Under the pieces are notes generated by a model. It did no database searches and was not told where the DNA came from. It was given only the letters and a program-made list of their open reading frames with translations. A program made the position numbers and the translations under genes. A stretch of 64,000 nucleotides of DNA from Roseomonas acroporae (GTDB taxonomy: Bacteria > Pseudomonadota > Alphaproteobacteria > Acetobacterales > Acetobacteraceae). The stretch covers positions 61,157-125,156 of the forward strand of contig NZ_JALPRX010000022.1 of the NCBI RefSeq assembly GCF_023223525.1, read 5' to 3'. Below are positions 10,020 to 20,635 of the stretch, piece after piece (positions within the stretch are counted from its first letter, which is position 1; each line of letters begins with the position of its first letter).

Positions 10020-10058
10020 CGGGGCTCTGCCCCGGACCCCGCGAAGGGGCGAAGCCCC
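10020..10058. repeat. Palindromic GC-rich intergenic repeat, family C copy 1
   Basis: Just after cysA, GGGGCTCTGCCCC forms a short hairpin and CGAAGGGGCGAAGCCCCCTT forms a second one, joined by CGGACCCCG. A closely similar element in inverse orientation lies at 38583-38625. Part of it (CCCCCTTCGAGACCC just downstream) is also found near 45505. It may act as a terminator for the sulfate operon. Confidence 0.55.
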
Positions 10059-10086
10059 CTTCGAGACCCCCCCTGATTCCGGGATG

Positions 10087-10190
10087 GAGCGGATCGCCGG
10101 CGGGCGGCGGCGCCCGGGGGCGTGAATCCGCTCGGAAAACAATGGGAGGGAGCGGAACGCTGTCCCAACCGGACTGCGGTTCGCTGTAGC
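10087..10190. repeat. Dispersed intergenic repeat, family A copy 1 (partly decayed)
   Basis: It begins GAGCGGATCGCCGGCGGGCG and ends GGACTGCGGTTCGCTGTAGC, closely matching 38681-38785 and 45606-45712. The right arm of the internal hairpin is intact, but the left arm has diverged (AGCGGAACGCTGTCC instead of AGCGAACCGCAGTCC), so this copy looks degenerate. It sits between convergent cysA and the GntR gene. Confidence 0.7.
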
Positions 10191-10229
10191 CGGTTCACCG
10201 AGGCAGGTCGGCAACGACGCGGGGCGGCG

Positions 10230-10943
10230 TCAGAAGTAGTCCGGGTGCACCGCGCGGACCGAGTCGAGCTCGCCGAAGGTATGGGAGAGGTGGCGCCGCA
10301 GCGCCTGCGCCGCCGCCTCCGGTGCGTGCTGCCGGATCGCGGCGGCGATCGCGCCGTGCTCCCGCAGGATCATCTCGCCCTTGCCGGGGGAGGGCAGGTG
10401 CAGGCGCCGCAGCCGGTCGAGATGGCCGCTGCGGCTGCGGATCAGCTCCCACAGCCCCGCCACGCCGCCGGCATTGTAGAGCAGGCCGTGGAAGGCGGTA
10501 TCCGCCGCCGCGAAGCCGGCCGCGTCGCCCTGCGCCAGCAGCGCCCGTTGCCGCCCGATCTCGTCCTCCAGCGCGGCTGCCGTGTCGTCCTGCCGCGCGG
10601 CCACCACCCGCACCGCCTCCAGTTCCACCGAGAGGCGCAGGAAGTGCGCCTGCCGCGCATTGTCGAGGTCGATGCGGGCGACGCGCGTCGCGGAGTGCGG
10701 CACCACCTCGATCAGGGTCTCCTCCTGCAGGCGGATCAGCGCCTCGCGTACCGGCGTCTGGCTCACGCCGAGCTCGGCCGCCAGCGTGCCGCGCGAGATC
10801 ACCGTGCGCGGCGGCAGGGAGAGCGAGAGGATGGCCGCCCGCAGGCTGCGATAGGCGAATTCCGTGGCCGAGGGGCCACGGTCGAAGCTGGCGAGCGCCT
10901 CGGCGGGCCGGGTTGAGGCGATGCTGTCCATGGCCGGCAGCAT
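10230..10943 (-). CDS. GntR-family transcriptional regulator, FCD (FadR/VanR-like) subfamily
   Basis: A 237-residue regulator. The N-terminal winged helix-turn-helix (YRSLRAAILSLSLPPRTVIS ... ELGVSQTPVREALIRL) is classic GntR; the C-terminal all-helical FCD domain (about residues 95-225) contains the metal/ligand residues in AFHGLLYNAGG and the late His (REHGAIAAAIRQH). It is divergent from the dehydratase-RraA-MFS genes and most likely controls them in response to a sugar acid or breakdown product; this is inferred from context. ATG 10943 has AAGG upstream; ATG 10931 is an alternative. Confidence 0.9.
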   Translation of the reverse strand: MLPAMDSIASTRPAEALASFDRGPSATEFAYRSLRAAILSLSLPPRTVISRGTLAAELGVSQTPVREALIRLQEETLIEVVPHSATRVARIDLDNARQAHFLRLSVELEAVRVVAARQDDTAAALEDEIGRQRALLAQGDAAGFAAADTAFHGLLYNAGGVAGLWELIRSRSGHLDRLRRLHLPSPGKGEMILREHGAIAAAIRQHAPEAAAQALRRHLSHTFGELDSVRAVHPDYF

Positions 10944-10964
10944 AACAGCCTTGCCTGTCGAAAT

Positions 10965-10976
10965 CTCATATATTAG
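10965..10976. promoter_or_regulatory. Candidate GntR operator in the divergent promoter region
   Basis: CTCATATATTAG is a near-palindrome (five of six base pairs match) in a short AT-rich island between the GntR gene and the dehydratase gene. FCD-type GntR proteins commonly bind short AT-centred palindromes in their own divergent promoter. No clean -35/-10 pair could be assigned. Assignment is by position and symmetry only. Confidence 0.35.
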
Positions 10977-11056
10977 TTTGCTGCCGGCTCAGGTGTCGCC
11001 GGAGCGATGACACCCAAACGCCGGCAAACCCCGCCGGCCGCCCAGGAGATGCGCCG

Positions 11057-12856
11057 ATGCCCGAAACCCCCGACCTGCCGCCCACCGCGCTGGAAGCCGA
11101 CCCCGGGGAGCATTCGGCGCAGCCGAAGCGCCGCTCGGCGGAGGAGCTGCGGTCGCGCCGCTGGTTCGGCCCGGCGGATCTGCGCTCCTTCGGCCACCGC
11201 AGCCGCGCGATGCAGATGGGCTACAGCCCGGAGGAGTGGACAGGCAGGCCGGTGATCGCGATCGTCAACACCTGGTCCGATCTCCAGCCCTGCCACGCGC
11301 ACTTCAAGACGCGGGTCGAGGACGTCAAGCGCGGCATCCTGATGGCGGGCGGCTTCCCGGTGGAGCTGCCGGCGATCTCGGTCTCCGAGAGCTTCGTCAA
11401 GCCGACCACGATGATGTACCGCAACATGCTGGCGATGGAGACGGAGGAGCTGCTGCGCTCGCATCCCGTCGACGGCGCGGTGCTGATGGGCGGCTGCGAC
11501 AAGTCGACGCCGGGGCTGCTGCTGGGCGCGACCTCGATGAACATCCCGGCGATCTACCTGCCGGCGGGGCCGATGCTGCGCGGCAACTGGCAGGGCAAGA
11601 CGCTGGGCTCGGGCTCGGATAGCTGGAAGTACTGGGACGAGCTGCGCGCGGGCAAGATCACGGACCAGGACTGGCTCGGCGTCGAGGGCGGCATCGCGCG
11701 CTCCTACGGCACCTGCATGACCATGGGCACCGCCTCCACCATGACCGCGATCGCCGAGGCGTGCGGCATGGTGCTGCCGGGCGGCTCCTCGGTGCTGGCG
11801 GCGGATGCGGGGCATATCCGGCTGGCCTCCGAGAGCGGGCGGCGGATCGTCGAGATGGTGTGGGAGGACCTCACGCCGCAGAAGATCCAGTCGCGCAAGG
11901 CGTACGAGAACGCGATCGCCGTCGCCATGGCGATGGGCTGCTCGACCAACGCGATCATCCACCTGATCGCGATGGCGCGCCGCGCCGGGCAGGATATCGG
12001 CCTCGACGACTTCGAGCGCTATTCCCGCCGCGTGCCGGTGATCGGCAACGTGCGCCCCTCGGGCAACCAGTACCTGATGGAGGACTTCTTCTACGCCGGC
12101 GGCATCCGCGGACTGATGAACAACATCCGCGAGCACCTGCACCTCGACTGCCTCACCGTCTCCGGCCGCACGGTGGGCGAGAACATCGAGGGGGCGAAGG
12201 TCTACAACGACGACGTGATCCGCCCGCTCTCGAACCCGATCTACGGGCAGGGCTCGCTCGCCGTGCTGAAGGGCAACCTCGCGCCCTCCGGCTGCGTCAT
12301 CAAGCCCGCGGCGATGGACCAGAAATTCCTCAAGCATTCCGGTCCGGCGGTGGTGTTCGACGACTACCCCTCGATGAAGAAGGCGGTGGACGACGAGAGC
12401 TACCCCTTCACGCCGGACAGCGTGCTGGTGCTGCGCAACGCCGGGCCGCAGGGCGGGCCGGGCATGCCGGAATGGGGCATGCTGCCGATGCCCAAGAAGC
12501 TGCTGAAGATGGGGCTGCGCGACATGCTGCGCCTCTCGGATGCGCGCATGAGCGGCACGAGCTACGGCGCCTGCGTGCTGCACGTCGCGCCCGAGAGCTA
12601 CATCGGCGGGCCGCTGGCACTGCTCAGGACCGGCGACATCGTCTCGATCGACGTCGAGGCGCGCACGATCGACATGGAGGTCTCCGACGAGGAGCTGGAG
12701 CGGCGGCGCGCCGCCTGGGCGCCGCCGCCGGCCCGCTTCGAGCGCGGCTACGGCTTCATGTTCACGAAGCACATCCAGCAGGCGGACGAGGGCTGCGACT
12801 TCGACTTCCTGCGCACCGAGTTCGGCGCCCCCGTGCCCGAGCCGGTGATCTACTGA
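11057..12856 (+). CDS. IlvD/Edd-family dehydratase, probable sugar-acid (L-arabinonate-type) dehydratase
   Basis: A 599-residue Fe-S dehydratase. Three Cys motifs expected for the cluster are present: LQPCHAHF (near residue 79), MGGCDKSTPG (near 147) and YGTCMTMGTAS (near 219). The PCHAHFK and CDKSTPGLL forms resemble pentonate/hexonate dehydratases more than biosynthetic IlvD, and the catabolic context (GntR, RraA-like, MFS) agrees. It should convert an aldonate to a 2-keto-3-deoxy acid. ATG 11057 has AGGAG seven bases upstream. The exact substrate cannot be told from sequence; dihydroxy-acid dehydratase is the alternative. Confidence 0.85.
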   Translation: MPETPDLPPTALEADPGEHSAQPKRRSAEELRSRRWFGPADLRSFGHRSRAMQMGYSPEEWTGRPVIAIVNTWSDLQPCHAHFKTRVEDVKRGILMAGGFPVELPAISVSESFVKPTTMMYRNMLAMETEELLRSHPVDGAVLMGGCDKSTPGLLLGATSMNIPAIYLPAGPMLRGNWQGKTLGSGSDSWKYWDELRAGKITDQDWLGVEGGIARSYGTCMTMGTASTMTAIAEACGMVLPGGSSVLAADAGHIRLASESGRRIVEMVWEDLTPQKIQSRKAYENAIAVAMAMGCSTNAIIHLIAMARRAGQDIGLDDFERYSRRVPVIGNVRPSGNQYLMEDFFYAGGIRGLMNNIREHLHLDCLTVSGRTVGENIEGAKVYNDDVIRPLSNPIYGQGSLAVLKGNLAPSGCVIKPAAMDQKFLKHSGPAVVFDDYPSMKKAVDDESYPFTPDSVLVLRNAGPQGGPGMPEWGMLPMPKKLLKMGLRDMLRLSDARMSGTSYGACVLHVAPESYIGGPLALLRTGDIVSIDVEARTIDMEVSDEELERRRAAWAPPPARFERGYGFMFTKHIQQADEGCDFDFLRTEFGAPVPEPVIY

Positions 12857-12893
12857 CCGAGCCCCGCCCGCCCACCAGGAGGAGACCCGACCC

Positions 12894-13610
12894 ATGGCCC
12901 TGAGCCCGGAAACCCGCGACAAGCTGAAGGGCGTCAGCACCGCGACGCTCGCCACCGCGCTCTTCAAGCGCGGCCTGCGCAACCAGATGATCCAGGACGT
13001 GCGGCCGCTGAGCGCGCCGAAGGAGAGCATGGTGGGCGAGGCGTTCACGCTGCGCTACATGCCCGCGCGCGAGGACCGCAACCCGCTCACCGCCTTCCGC
13101 GACCGTGCCCACCCGCAGCGCAAGGCGGTGGAGGAGTGCCCGCCCGGCGCGGTGTTCGTGATCGACAGCCGCAAGGATGCGCGCGCCGCCTCCGCGGGCG
13201 GCATCCTGGTGACGCGGCTGATGCAGCGCGGCGTCGCCGGCGTGGTGACCGATGGCGGCTTCCGCGATTCCGCCGAGATCGCCGGCCTCGCCATGCCGGC
13301 CTTCCACTCCCGCCCCTCGGCGCCCACCAACCTGACGCTGCACGAGGCGATCGAGATCAACGGCCCGATCGGCTGCGGCGACGCGCCGGTGTTCCCGGGC
13401 GACGTGATCGTGGGCGACGCGGACGGGGTGATCGTCATTCCCGCGCACCTGGCCGACGAGATCGCGGCCGAGGCCGTCGAGATGACCGCCTACGAGGACT
13501 TCGTCACCGAGAAGGTGCGCGGCGGCCAGTCCATCCTCGGCCTCTACCCGCCCACCGACGAGAGCAACCTCGCCGTCTTCGCCGAGTGGCGGAAGGAGAG
13601 GGGGCGGTAG
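12894..13610 (+). CDS. RraA-family protein (HMG-aldolase-like)
   Basis: A 238-residue RraA-fold protein: MVGEAFTLRYM, GVVTDGGFRDSAEI (the DGG/RD ligand residues), GDAPVFPGDVIVGDADGVIV and a helical C-terminus. Bona fide RNase E regulators of this fold are about 160 residues; longer members are often metal-dependent aldolases or decarboxylases acting on 4-hydroxy-2-keto acids. Lying 37 bp after the dehydratase, it is a plausible next step on the keto-deoxy acid. AGGAGGAG precedes ATG 12894. Enzymatic role is inferred from context. Confidence 0.85.
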   Translation: MALSPETRDKLKGVSTATLATALFKRGLRNQMIQDVRPLSAPKESMVGEAFTLRYMPAREDRNPLTAFRDRAHPQRKAVEECPPGAVFVIDSRKDARAASAGGILVTRLMQRGVAGVVTDGGFRDSAEIAGLAMPAFHSRPSAPTNLTLHEAIEINGPIGCGDAPVFPGDVIVGDADGVIVIPAHLADEIAAEAVEMTAYEDFVTEKVRGGQSILGLYPPTDESNLAVFAEWRKERGR

Positions 13611-13675
13611 CCCGCCTTCGTCGGAACCCAGGCCCGTGCGCGGCACCGCCGCGCATGGGGTGACGGGGCGGTCTT

Positions 13676-13713
13676 GCCGGCAACGGCGCCGGCCGGACGG
13701 CGCCGTTGCCGGC
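13676..13713 (+). terminator. Strong hairpin after the RraA-like gene
   Basis: Perfect 15-bp arms, GCCGGCAACGGCGCC at 13676-13690 and GGCGCCGTTGCCGGC at 13699-13713, enclose an 8-base loop 65 bp after the stop. No T tract follows, so it could also limit read-through only partially into the MFS gene. Confidence 0.5.
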
Positions 13714-13908
13714 GGCACGGTCGCCATCGCCCGACACCACGGATGCGGCCCGGGCGCGGATTGCGTGCGCCACGTTAAGTTTTGTTGAGACGGGTTGGTG
13801 TCGGTTGCAACCCCGCCATCTGCAATGGCAGATAGCAGGGTCGCCAGGACAAGTGCCGGTAACGGACCGGCGCACCCGAGACAGGGACCGGCGCGCGGGG
13901 AGGGAGCG

Positions 13909-15210
13909 ATGTCGGCAAGCACGGTGCCGGGCATGGCGGCGAAACCGGCCAGCAATTACCGCTGGGTCGTGGTCGCCCTGCTCTTCGTCATCACGACCGT
14001 CAACTACATGGACCGCAACCTTCTCGGCGTGCTCAAGCCGACGATCCAGGGCGAACTGCACTTCAGCGAGAGCGAATACGGCAACATCGTCTTCGCCTTC
14101 AGCATGGCCTACGCGGCGGGCTACGCCAGCATGGGCGCCTTCACCGACCGCGTCGGGATACGCTACGGCCTCGCCATCGCCGCGATCATCTGGTCGGCGG
14201 CCTCGACCGCGCACGGCTTCGTCACCTCGGTGGGCGGGTTCATGCTGGCGCGCGTGCTGCTCGGGCTCGGCGAGGGCGGCAACTTCCCGACCTGCATCAA
14301 GTCCGTGGCGACCTGGTTCCCGAGGCGCGACCGCGCCCTGGCGACGGGCGTGTTCAACTCGGGCAGCAACATCGGCGGCCTGCTCGCGCCGCTGATCGCC
14401 GCCTTCGTCACGGTGCATTTCGGCTGGCAGATGGCCTTCTACGTCACCGGCATCGTCGGGCTGCTGTGGGTGGTGGCGTGGCTCGTCCTGTACCGCGCGC
14501 CCGAGGAGCATCCGAAGGTCTCCCGGAGCGAGCTGGCCTACATCCAGAGCGATCCGGTGCCGACGGTGCAGCACGTGCCGTGGAGCCGGCTGCTGCGCTA
14601 TTCCGGCACCTGGGTCTACATCGTCGGCGGCGTGCTGACCAACCCGGTCTGGTGGTTCTACAACAACTGGGTGCCGAGCTTCCTGTTCTCGAAATTCCAC
14701 GTCAACCTGATGGCGCTCGGCATGCCGCTGGTGGTGATCTACCTGATGACCGATATCGGCTCGGTCGGCGGCGGCTGGCTTTCCGGGCGCTTCATGCGCG
14801 CCGGCATGGACGTGTTCCATGCGCGCAAGCTGGCGCTGCTGTGCTGCGCCGCCTGCACCGTTCCCGTCTTCCTGGCGCCGATGGTGAGCGACCTGTGGTT
14901 GGCGGTGCCGCTGATCGGCCTCGCCATGGCGGCGCACCAGGGCTTCTCGGCGAACCTGTTCACGCTGGTCTCGGACACCATGCCGAAGGGGGCGGTGGCC
15001 GGCGCGGTCGGCCTGGGCGGCGGCATCAGCTCGATCTTCAGCGGCTTCTCGGCGGTGGTGATAGGCCACCTGCTCGATGCCACCGGCAACAACTACACGC
15101 TGATCTTCTTCGTCGGTGCCAGCGCCTACGTCCTGGCGGTGGTGGCGATCCACTTCATGCTGCCGCGCCAGCCCGCCGGGCCGATGCTGCCGCAGCCGGC
15201 CGCCGTGTAG
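13909..15210 (+). CDS. MFS transporter, anion:cation symporter (hexuronate/aldonate) type
   Basis: A 433-residue, roughly 12-segment membrane protein. The NYMDRNLLGVLKPTIQ segment in the first helix and GLGEGGNFPTCIKSVATWFP are signatures of the ACS family, which imports hexuronates, galactonate and glucarate. ATG 13909 (MSASTVPG) is chosen because GGGAGGGAG lies just upstream and the first helix begins 17 residues later; the longer frame from 13795 is low complexity. It very likely brings in the substrate of the neighbouring dehydratase. The 298-bp gap before it holds the 13676-13713 hairpin. Confidence 0.88.
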   Translation: MSASTVPGMAAKPASNYRWVVVALLFVITTVNYMDRNLLGVLKPTIQGELHFSESEYGNIVFAFSMAYAAGYASMGAFTDRVGIRYGLAIAAIIWSAASTAHGFVTSVGGFMLARVLLGLGEGGNFPTCIKSVATWFPRRDRALATGVFNSGSNIGGLLAPLIAAFVTVHFGWQMAFYVTGIVGLLWVVAWLVLYRAPEEHPKVSRSELAYIQSDPVPTVQHVPWSRLLRYSGTWVYIVGGVLTNPVWWFYNNWVPSFLFSKFHVNLMALGMPLVVIYLMTDIGSVGGGWLSGRFMRAGMDVFHARKLALLCCAACTVPVFLAPMVSDLWLAVPLIGLAMAAHQGFSANLFTLVSDTMPKGAVAGAVGLGGGISSIFSGFSAVVIGHLLDATGNNYTLIFFVGASAYVLAVVAIHFMLPRQPAGPMLPQPAAV

Positions 15211-15230
15211 GCGACACGGCCCAGGGAAGG

Positions 15231-15269
15231 AGGAGGGGCCTCGCGGGACGCGTCCGCGAGGCCCCTCCT
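15231..15269. terminator. Bidirectional terminator between the MFS gene and nirD
   Basis: AGGAGGGGCCTCGCGG at 15231-15246 pairs perfectly with CCGCGAGGCCCCTCCT at 15254-15269 around a 7-base loop. It sits midway between two convergent stop codons (15210 and 15289). Confidence 0.65.
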
Positions 15270-15288
15270 TCCGTTCGCCCGCGCGGCT

Positions 15289-15618
15289 TCAGCCGTCCAG
15301 GCTCAGCAGCAGCGTCCCGTCCTCGGCCTTGCGGATCGGGTAGACGGTGATGCCGCATTCCCCCACCAGCACGCTGCCGGTGCGCAGGTCGAACATGCGG
15401 TCGTGCAGGGGGCACATGATGGTGCTGCCCCCCAGCATGCCGTCCGCCAGCGGCCCGCCGAGATGCGGGCAATCCGCCTGCGAGGCGAACACCTCGCCCG
15501 CATGGTTGCGGAACACCGCGACGGTGCGGCCGGCGACCTCGAAATTCCGCCCCTCGCCGACCGGTATCTCGTCGACGTTGCCGAGCACGTGTTCCCTGGT
15601 GAGCGTATCTCCCGGCAT
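15289..15618 (-). CDS. nirD: Nitrite reductase small subunit NirD (Rieske type)
   Basis: A 109-residue protein with a Rieske-like [2Fe-2S] fold: ADCPHLGGPL supplies Cys and His, and MCPLHDRMFDL the second Cys-x2-His pair. All four ligands are present, which marks a Rieske-active NirD rather than the ligand-less enteric form. It pairs with NirB, which ends only 3 bp upstream, to reduce nitrite to ammonium with NADH in the cytoplasm. It is the last gene of the nitrate assimilation operon. Confidence 0.92.
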   Translation of the reverse strand: MPGDTLTREHVLGNVDEIPVGEGRNFEVAGRTVAVFRNHAGEVFASQADCPHLGGPLADGMLGGSTIMCPLHDRMFDLRTGSVLVGECGITVYPIRKAEDGTLLLSLDG

Positions 15619-15621
15619 CGC

Positions 15622-18066
15622 TCAGCCCTCCGCCGGGATCAGAGAGGCGAACTGGTTCGCCGTCTTCGGCGCGTCGCGGTCCAGCCACGGGTCGCGATAG
15701 GCCGCGATCGCCGCCTCGATCTCGCGGTCGAAGCGCTCGCACCAGCCCTCCGAATCGTCCACCACCACGGCGCGTATGCGCTCCAGGCCGATGCGCGGCA
15801 CCCAGGTGTAGGTGCGCTCCTTGTACTTCGCGTCCTCGCGGTAGAACTGCATGAAGCGGCCGATGACCTTCATCACCTCGTCCTCGCCCTCCACCGTGCA
15901 GAGCAGGTCGCCCTTGCGGACATGCGCGCCGCCGGCGCCGCCGATGTAGATCTCCCACTTGCCGTCGCCCACCGCGACCATGCCGACATCCTTGATCAGC
16001 GCCTCGGAGCAGTTGCGCGGGCAGCCGGTGGTGCCGAGCTTCATCTTGCCCGGGCTGTCGGAAAGCGCGCGGAAGGTCTTCTCGATGCGGGTCGCCAGCC
16101 CCATGCTGTCGCCGAGGCCGAAGCGGCAGTAGTCGATGCCGATGCAGCTCTTGCAGGTGCGGTAGCTCTTGCCCCAGGCGTGGCCGGCCGGCATGCCGAT
16201 GTCGCGCCAGATGCCCGGCAGGTCCTCCTTCTTCACGCCGACGAGGTCGATGCGCTGGCCGCCGGTCAGCTTCACCAGCGGCACCTTGTACTTCACCGCC
16301 GCGTTGGCGATGCGCACCAGCTCCTCCGGCGTGCAGAGCCCGCCCGCCATCTCCGGCACCACGGAGAAGGTGCCGTCCTTCTGGATGTTGCCGTGCACGC
16401 GGTCGTTGATGAAGCGCGCGTCGCGCTCGTCCACGTACTCGCCGGGCCAGATGGTGTTGAGCAGCGAGGCGAGCGGGATCTTGCTCGCCGGGTCCTCGAC
16501 GCCGCCGGCCAGGGCGCGGAACACGGCGGAGACGGACTTCAGCTCCTGCTCGCGGATCGCCGCCACCAGCTCCTGCTTCTTCATCGGGATGCAGGGCACG
16601 TACCAGTGGACGGAAGGATCCTCCTCCACCGCGCCGCCGAGGAACCACGCCACCACGTCGCCGACGAGGCCCTTGCAGGAGCCGCAGCCCTTGCCGGCGC
16701 GCGTGGCGTTCATCACCGCCGTCACGGTCTTGCAGCCGCCGGCCACGGCCGTGCCGATCGCGGCCTTGGAGACGCCGTTGCAGTTGCACACCTGCGCCTC
16801 GGCCGGCATCTCGTCGAGCGTCACCTTCTGCGGCGGCGCGCCGAGGTCGAACAGCAGCGAGAGCCGCTCGTCCGGCAGCGGCGAATCCCGGTCGAAGGCC
16901 TGCATCAGGAAGGCGGCCTTGGAGATGTCGCCCATCAGGATGCCGCCGACCAGCCGCCCCTCGCGCACGATCAGCTTCTTGTAGGTGCCCTTCTTCGGCT
17001 CCATGAACTGGATGACCTCGTCGCGCTCCTCCTTGGGCATGGTGATGCCCATGGAGGCCAGCTCGACGCCCATCACCTTCAGCTTGGTCGCGAGCTTGGA
17101 GCCGTGATAGGCGGCATCCCGGTTGCGGCCGGTGACGTGGTCGGCGAAAACCTTGGCCTGGTCCCAGAGCGGCGCGACCAGGCCGTACACCATGCCGCGG
17201 TGCTGCGCGCACTCGCCCACCACGTAGACGCTCGGGTCGTCCACGGAGCGCATGTGGTTGTCCACCACGATGGCCCGCTCGACGGTGAGGCCCGCCCGCG
17301 TGCCGATCTCGGCGTTGGGCCGGATGCCGGCCGCGACCACCAGCAGGTCGCAGTCGATGGTCTCGCCGTCCTTGAAGGTGAGGCCGGTGACCTTGTCCTC
17401 GCCCAGCACCTCGGTGGTGGACTTCGACAGCAGGACCCTGACGCCCATCCGCTCCATGGCGGTGCGCAGCATGGCGCCGCCCGTGGCGTCGAGCTGCGCG
17501 TCCATCAGGTGGCCGCCGAGATGCACCACGGTCGAATCGCAGCCGTGGTTCAGCAGGCCGCGCGCCGCTTCCAGCCCGAGCAGGCCGCCGCCGATCACCA
17601 CCGCCTTCACGCCGGGGGCGGCGGCGGCCACCATGCCGTTGGTGTCCTCGATGGTGCGGAAGCCGAACACGCCGGGCTTGAGCGTGCCGCCGGCGGTGTG
17701 CAGGCCGGGGATGGGCGGCATGAAGGCGCGGCTGCCGGTCGAGATCAGCAGCACGTCGTAGTGCTCCTTCACGCCGCCGGCCGAGGTGACGACCTTGGCG
17801 AAGCGGTCGATCTCGGTCACCCGCTCGCCGGCATGCAGCGTGATCCCGTTCTCCGCGTACCAGGGGAGCGGGTTGAGGAAGATCTCGTCGTAGGTCTGCT
17901 GCCCGCTCAGGATGTTGGACAGCATGATGCGGTTGTAGTTGCCGTGCGGCTCGTCGCCGAACATGACGATGTCGAACATCTCGGCGCCGCCGCGGGCGAG
18001 CACTTCCTCGACCGCACGCGCGCCCGCCATGCCGTTGCCGATGACGACCAGCTTCTGCTTGGCCAT
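15622..18066 (-). CDS. nirB: Nitrite reductase large subunit NirB
   Basis: An 814-residue multidomain enzyme: N-terminal FAD/NAD(P)H oxidoreductase (VVIGNGMAGARAVEEVL, residues 1-300), a BFD-like [2Fe-2S] segment with CNCNGVSKAAIG (about 425) and GCGSCKG (about 462), sulfite/nitrite reductase ferredoxin-like region, then the siroheme-[4Fe-4S] motif CKSCIGIDYC (about 635) and TGCPRNCSEA (about 678). Length is typical. It reduces nitrite from NasA to ammonium. GGGAG lies upstream of ATG 18066. Confidence 0.95.
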   Translation of the reverse strand: MAKQKLVVIGNGMAGARAVEEVLARGGAEMFDIVMFGDEPHGNYNRIMLSNILSGQQTYDEIFLNPLPWYAENGITLHAGERVTEIDRFAKVVTSAGGVKEHYDVLLISTGSRAFMPPIPGLHTAGGTLKPGVFGFRTIEDTNGMVAAAAPGVKAVVIGGGLLGLEAARGLLNHGCDSTVVHLGGHLMDAQLDATGGAMLRTAMERMGVRVLLSKSTTEVLGEDKVTGLTFKDGETIDCDLLVVAAGIRPNAEIGTRAGLTVERAIVVDNHMRSVDDPSVYVVGECAQHRGMVYGLVAPLWDQAKVFADHVTGRNRDAAYHGSKLATKLKVMGVELASMGITMPKEERDEVIQFMEPKKGTYKKLIVREGRLVGGILMGDISKAAFLMQAFDRDSPLPDERLSLLFDLGAPPQKVTLDEMPAEAQVCNCNGVSKAAIGTAVAGGCKTVTAVMNATRAGKGCGSCKGLVGDVVAWFLGGAVEEDPSVHWYVPCIPMKKQELVAAIREQELKSVSAVFRALAGGVEDPASKIPLASLLNTIWPGEYVDERDARFINDRVHGNIQKDGTFSVVPEMAGGLCTPEELVRIANAAVKYKVPLVKLTGGQRIDLVGVKKEDLPGIWRDIGMPAGHAWGKSYRTCKSCIGIDYCRFGLGDSMGLATRIEKTFRALSDSPGKMKLGTTGCPRNCSEALIKDVGMVAVGDGKWEIYIGGAGGAHVRKGDLLCTVEGEDEVMKVIGRFMQFYREDAKYKERTYTWVPRIGLERIRAVVVDDSEGWCERFDREIEAAIAAYRDPWLDRDAPKTANQFASLIPAEG

Positions 18067-18092
18067 GCGCGTGGCTCCCTGGGTCTCGCGGT

Positions 18093-18440
18093 TCAGACTT
18101 CGAGCAGGCCGATGTCGAGCACGATCTCGCCCGAGACGCCCTCTGGCGCCGCGACGAGCACCTCGATCCGGCTCTCGGGGAAGATGTCCTCGACCACGGC
18201 GAGCGGCACGTGGACGGCGGACTTGGCGCCGATCGGGAACATGCGCATCGGCTTGCCGTCCTTCGTCAGGCTGACCGAGACCAGCGCGTCCGCCGAATTG
18301 CCGGCCCGGAAGTAGATGAGCTGCGCGCGCTTGTCCGACGGCACGGTGTAGGCCGTGGCGGCATCGAGCATCGCCGGCTTCGCGAGGCCCGTGCCGCTGA
18401 ACGGGAAGATGCCGTTGATGAAGTGCGAGGTGGTTTCCAT
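18093..18440 (-). CDS. Small conserved-looking protein inside the nitrate assimilation operon
   Basis: A soluble 115-residue product (METTSHFINGIFPFSGTG...) that I do not recognise. Predicted mostly beta (SADALVSVSLTKDGKPMRMF, AVHVPLAVVEDIF), with no Cys, no signal peptide and no metal motif. It lies 26 bp before nirB and 37 bp after nasA on the same strand, so it is surely cotranscribed. ATG 18440 is favoured over ATG 18446 because AAGGG sits 6 bases before it. A structural or assembly role for NasA/NirB is possible but unsupported. Confidence 0.75.
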   Translation of the reverse strand: METTSHFINGIFPFSGTGLAKPAMLDAATAYTVPSDKRAQLIYFRAGNSADALVSVSLTKDGKPMRMFPIGAKSAVHVPLAVVEDIFPESRIEVLVAAPEGVSGEIVLDIGLLEV

Positions 18441-18477
18441 GGTCATCCCTTGGCGTGGTGGGTGGCGGCGGAAGTCG

Positions 18478-20631
<2,154 letters not shown>

Positions 20632-20635
20632 CGGT

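Noticed and set aside
12894..13610. True RNase E inhibitor RraA
   Set aside because: The protein is about 80 residues longer than RraA and lies in a catabolic operon, so an enzymatic role is more likely.
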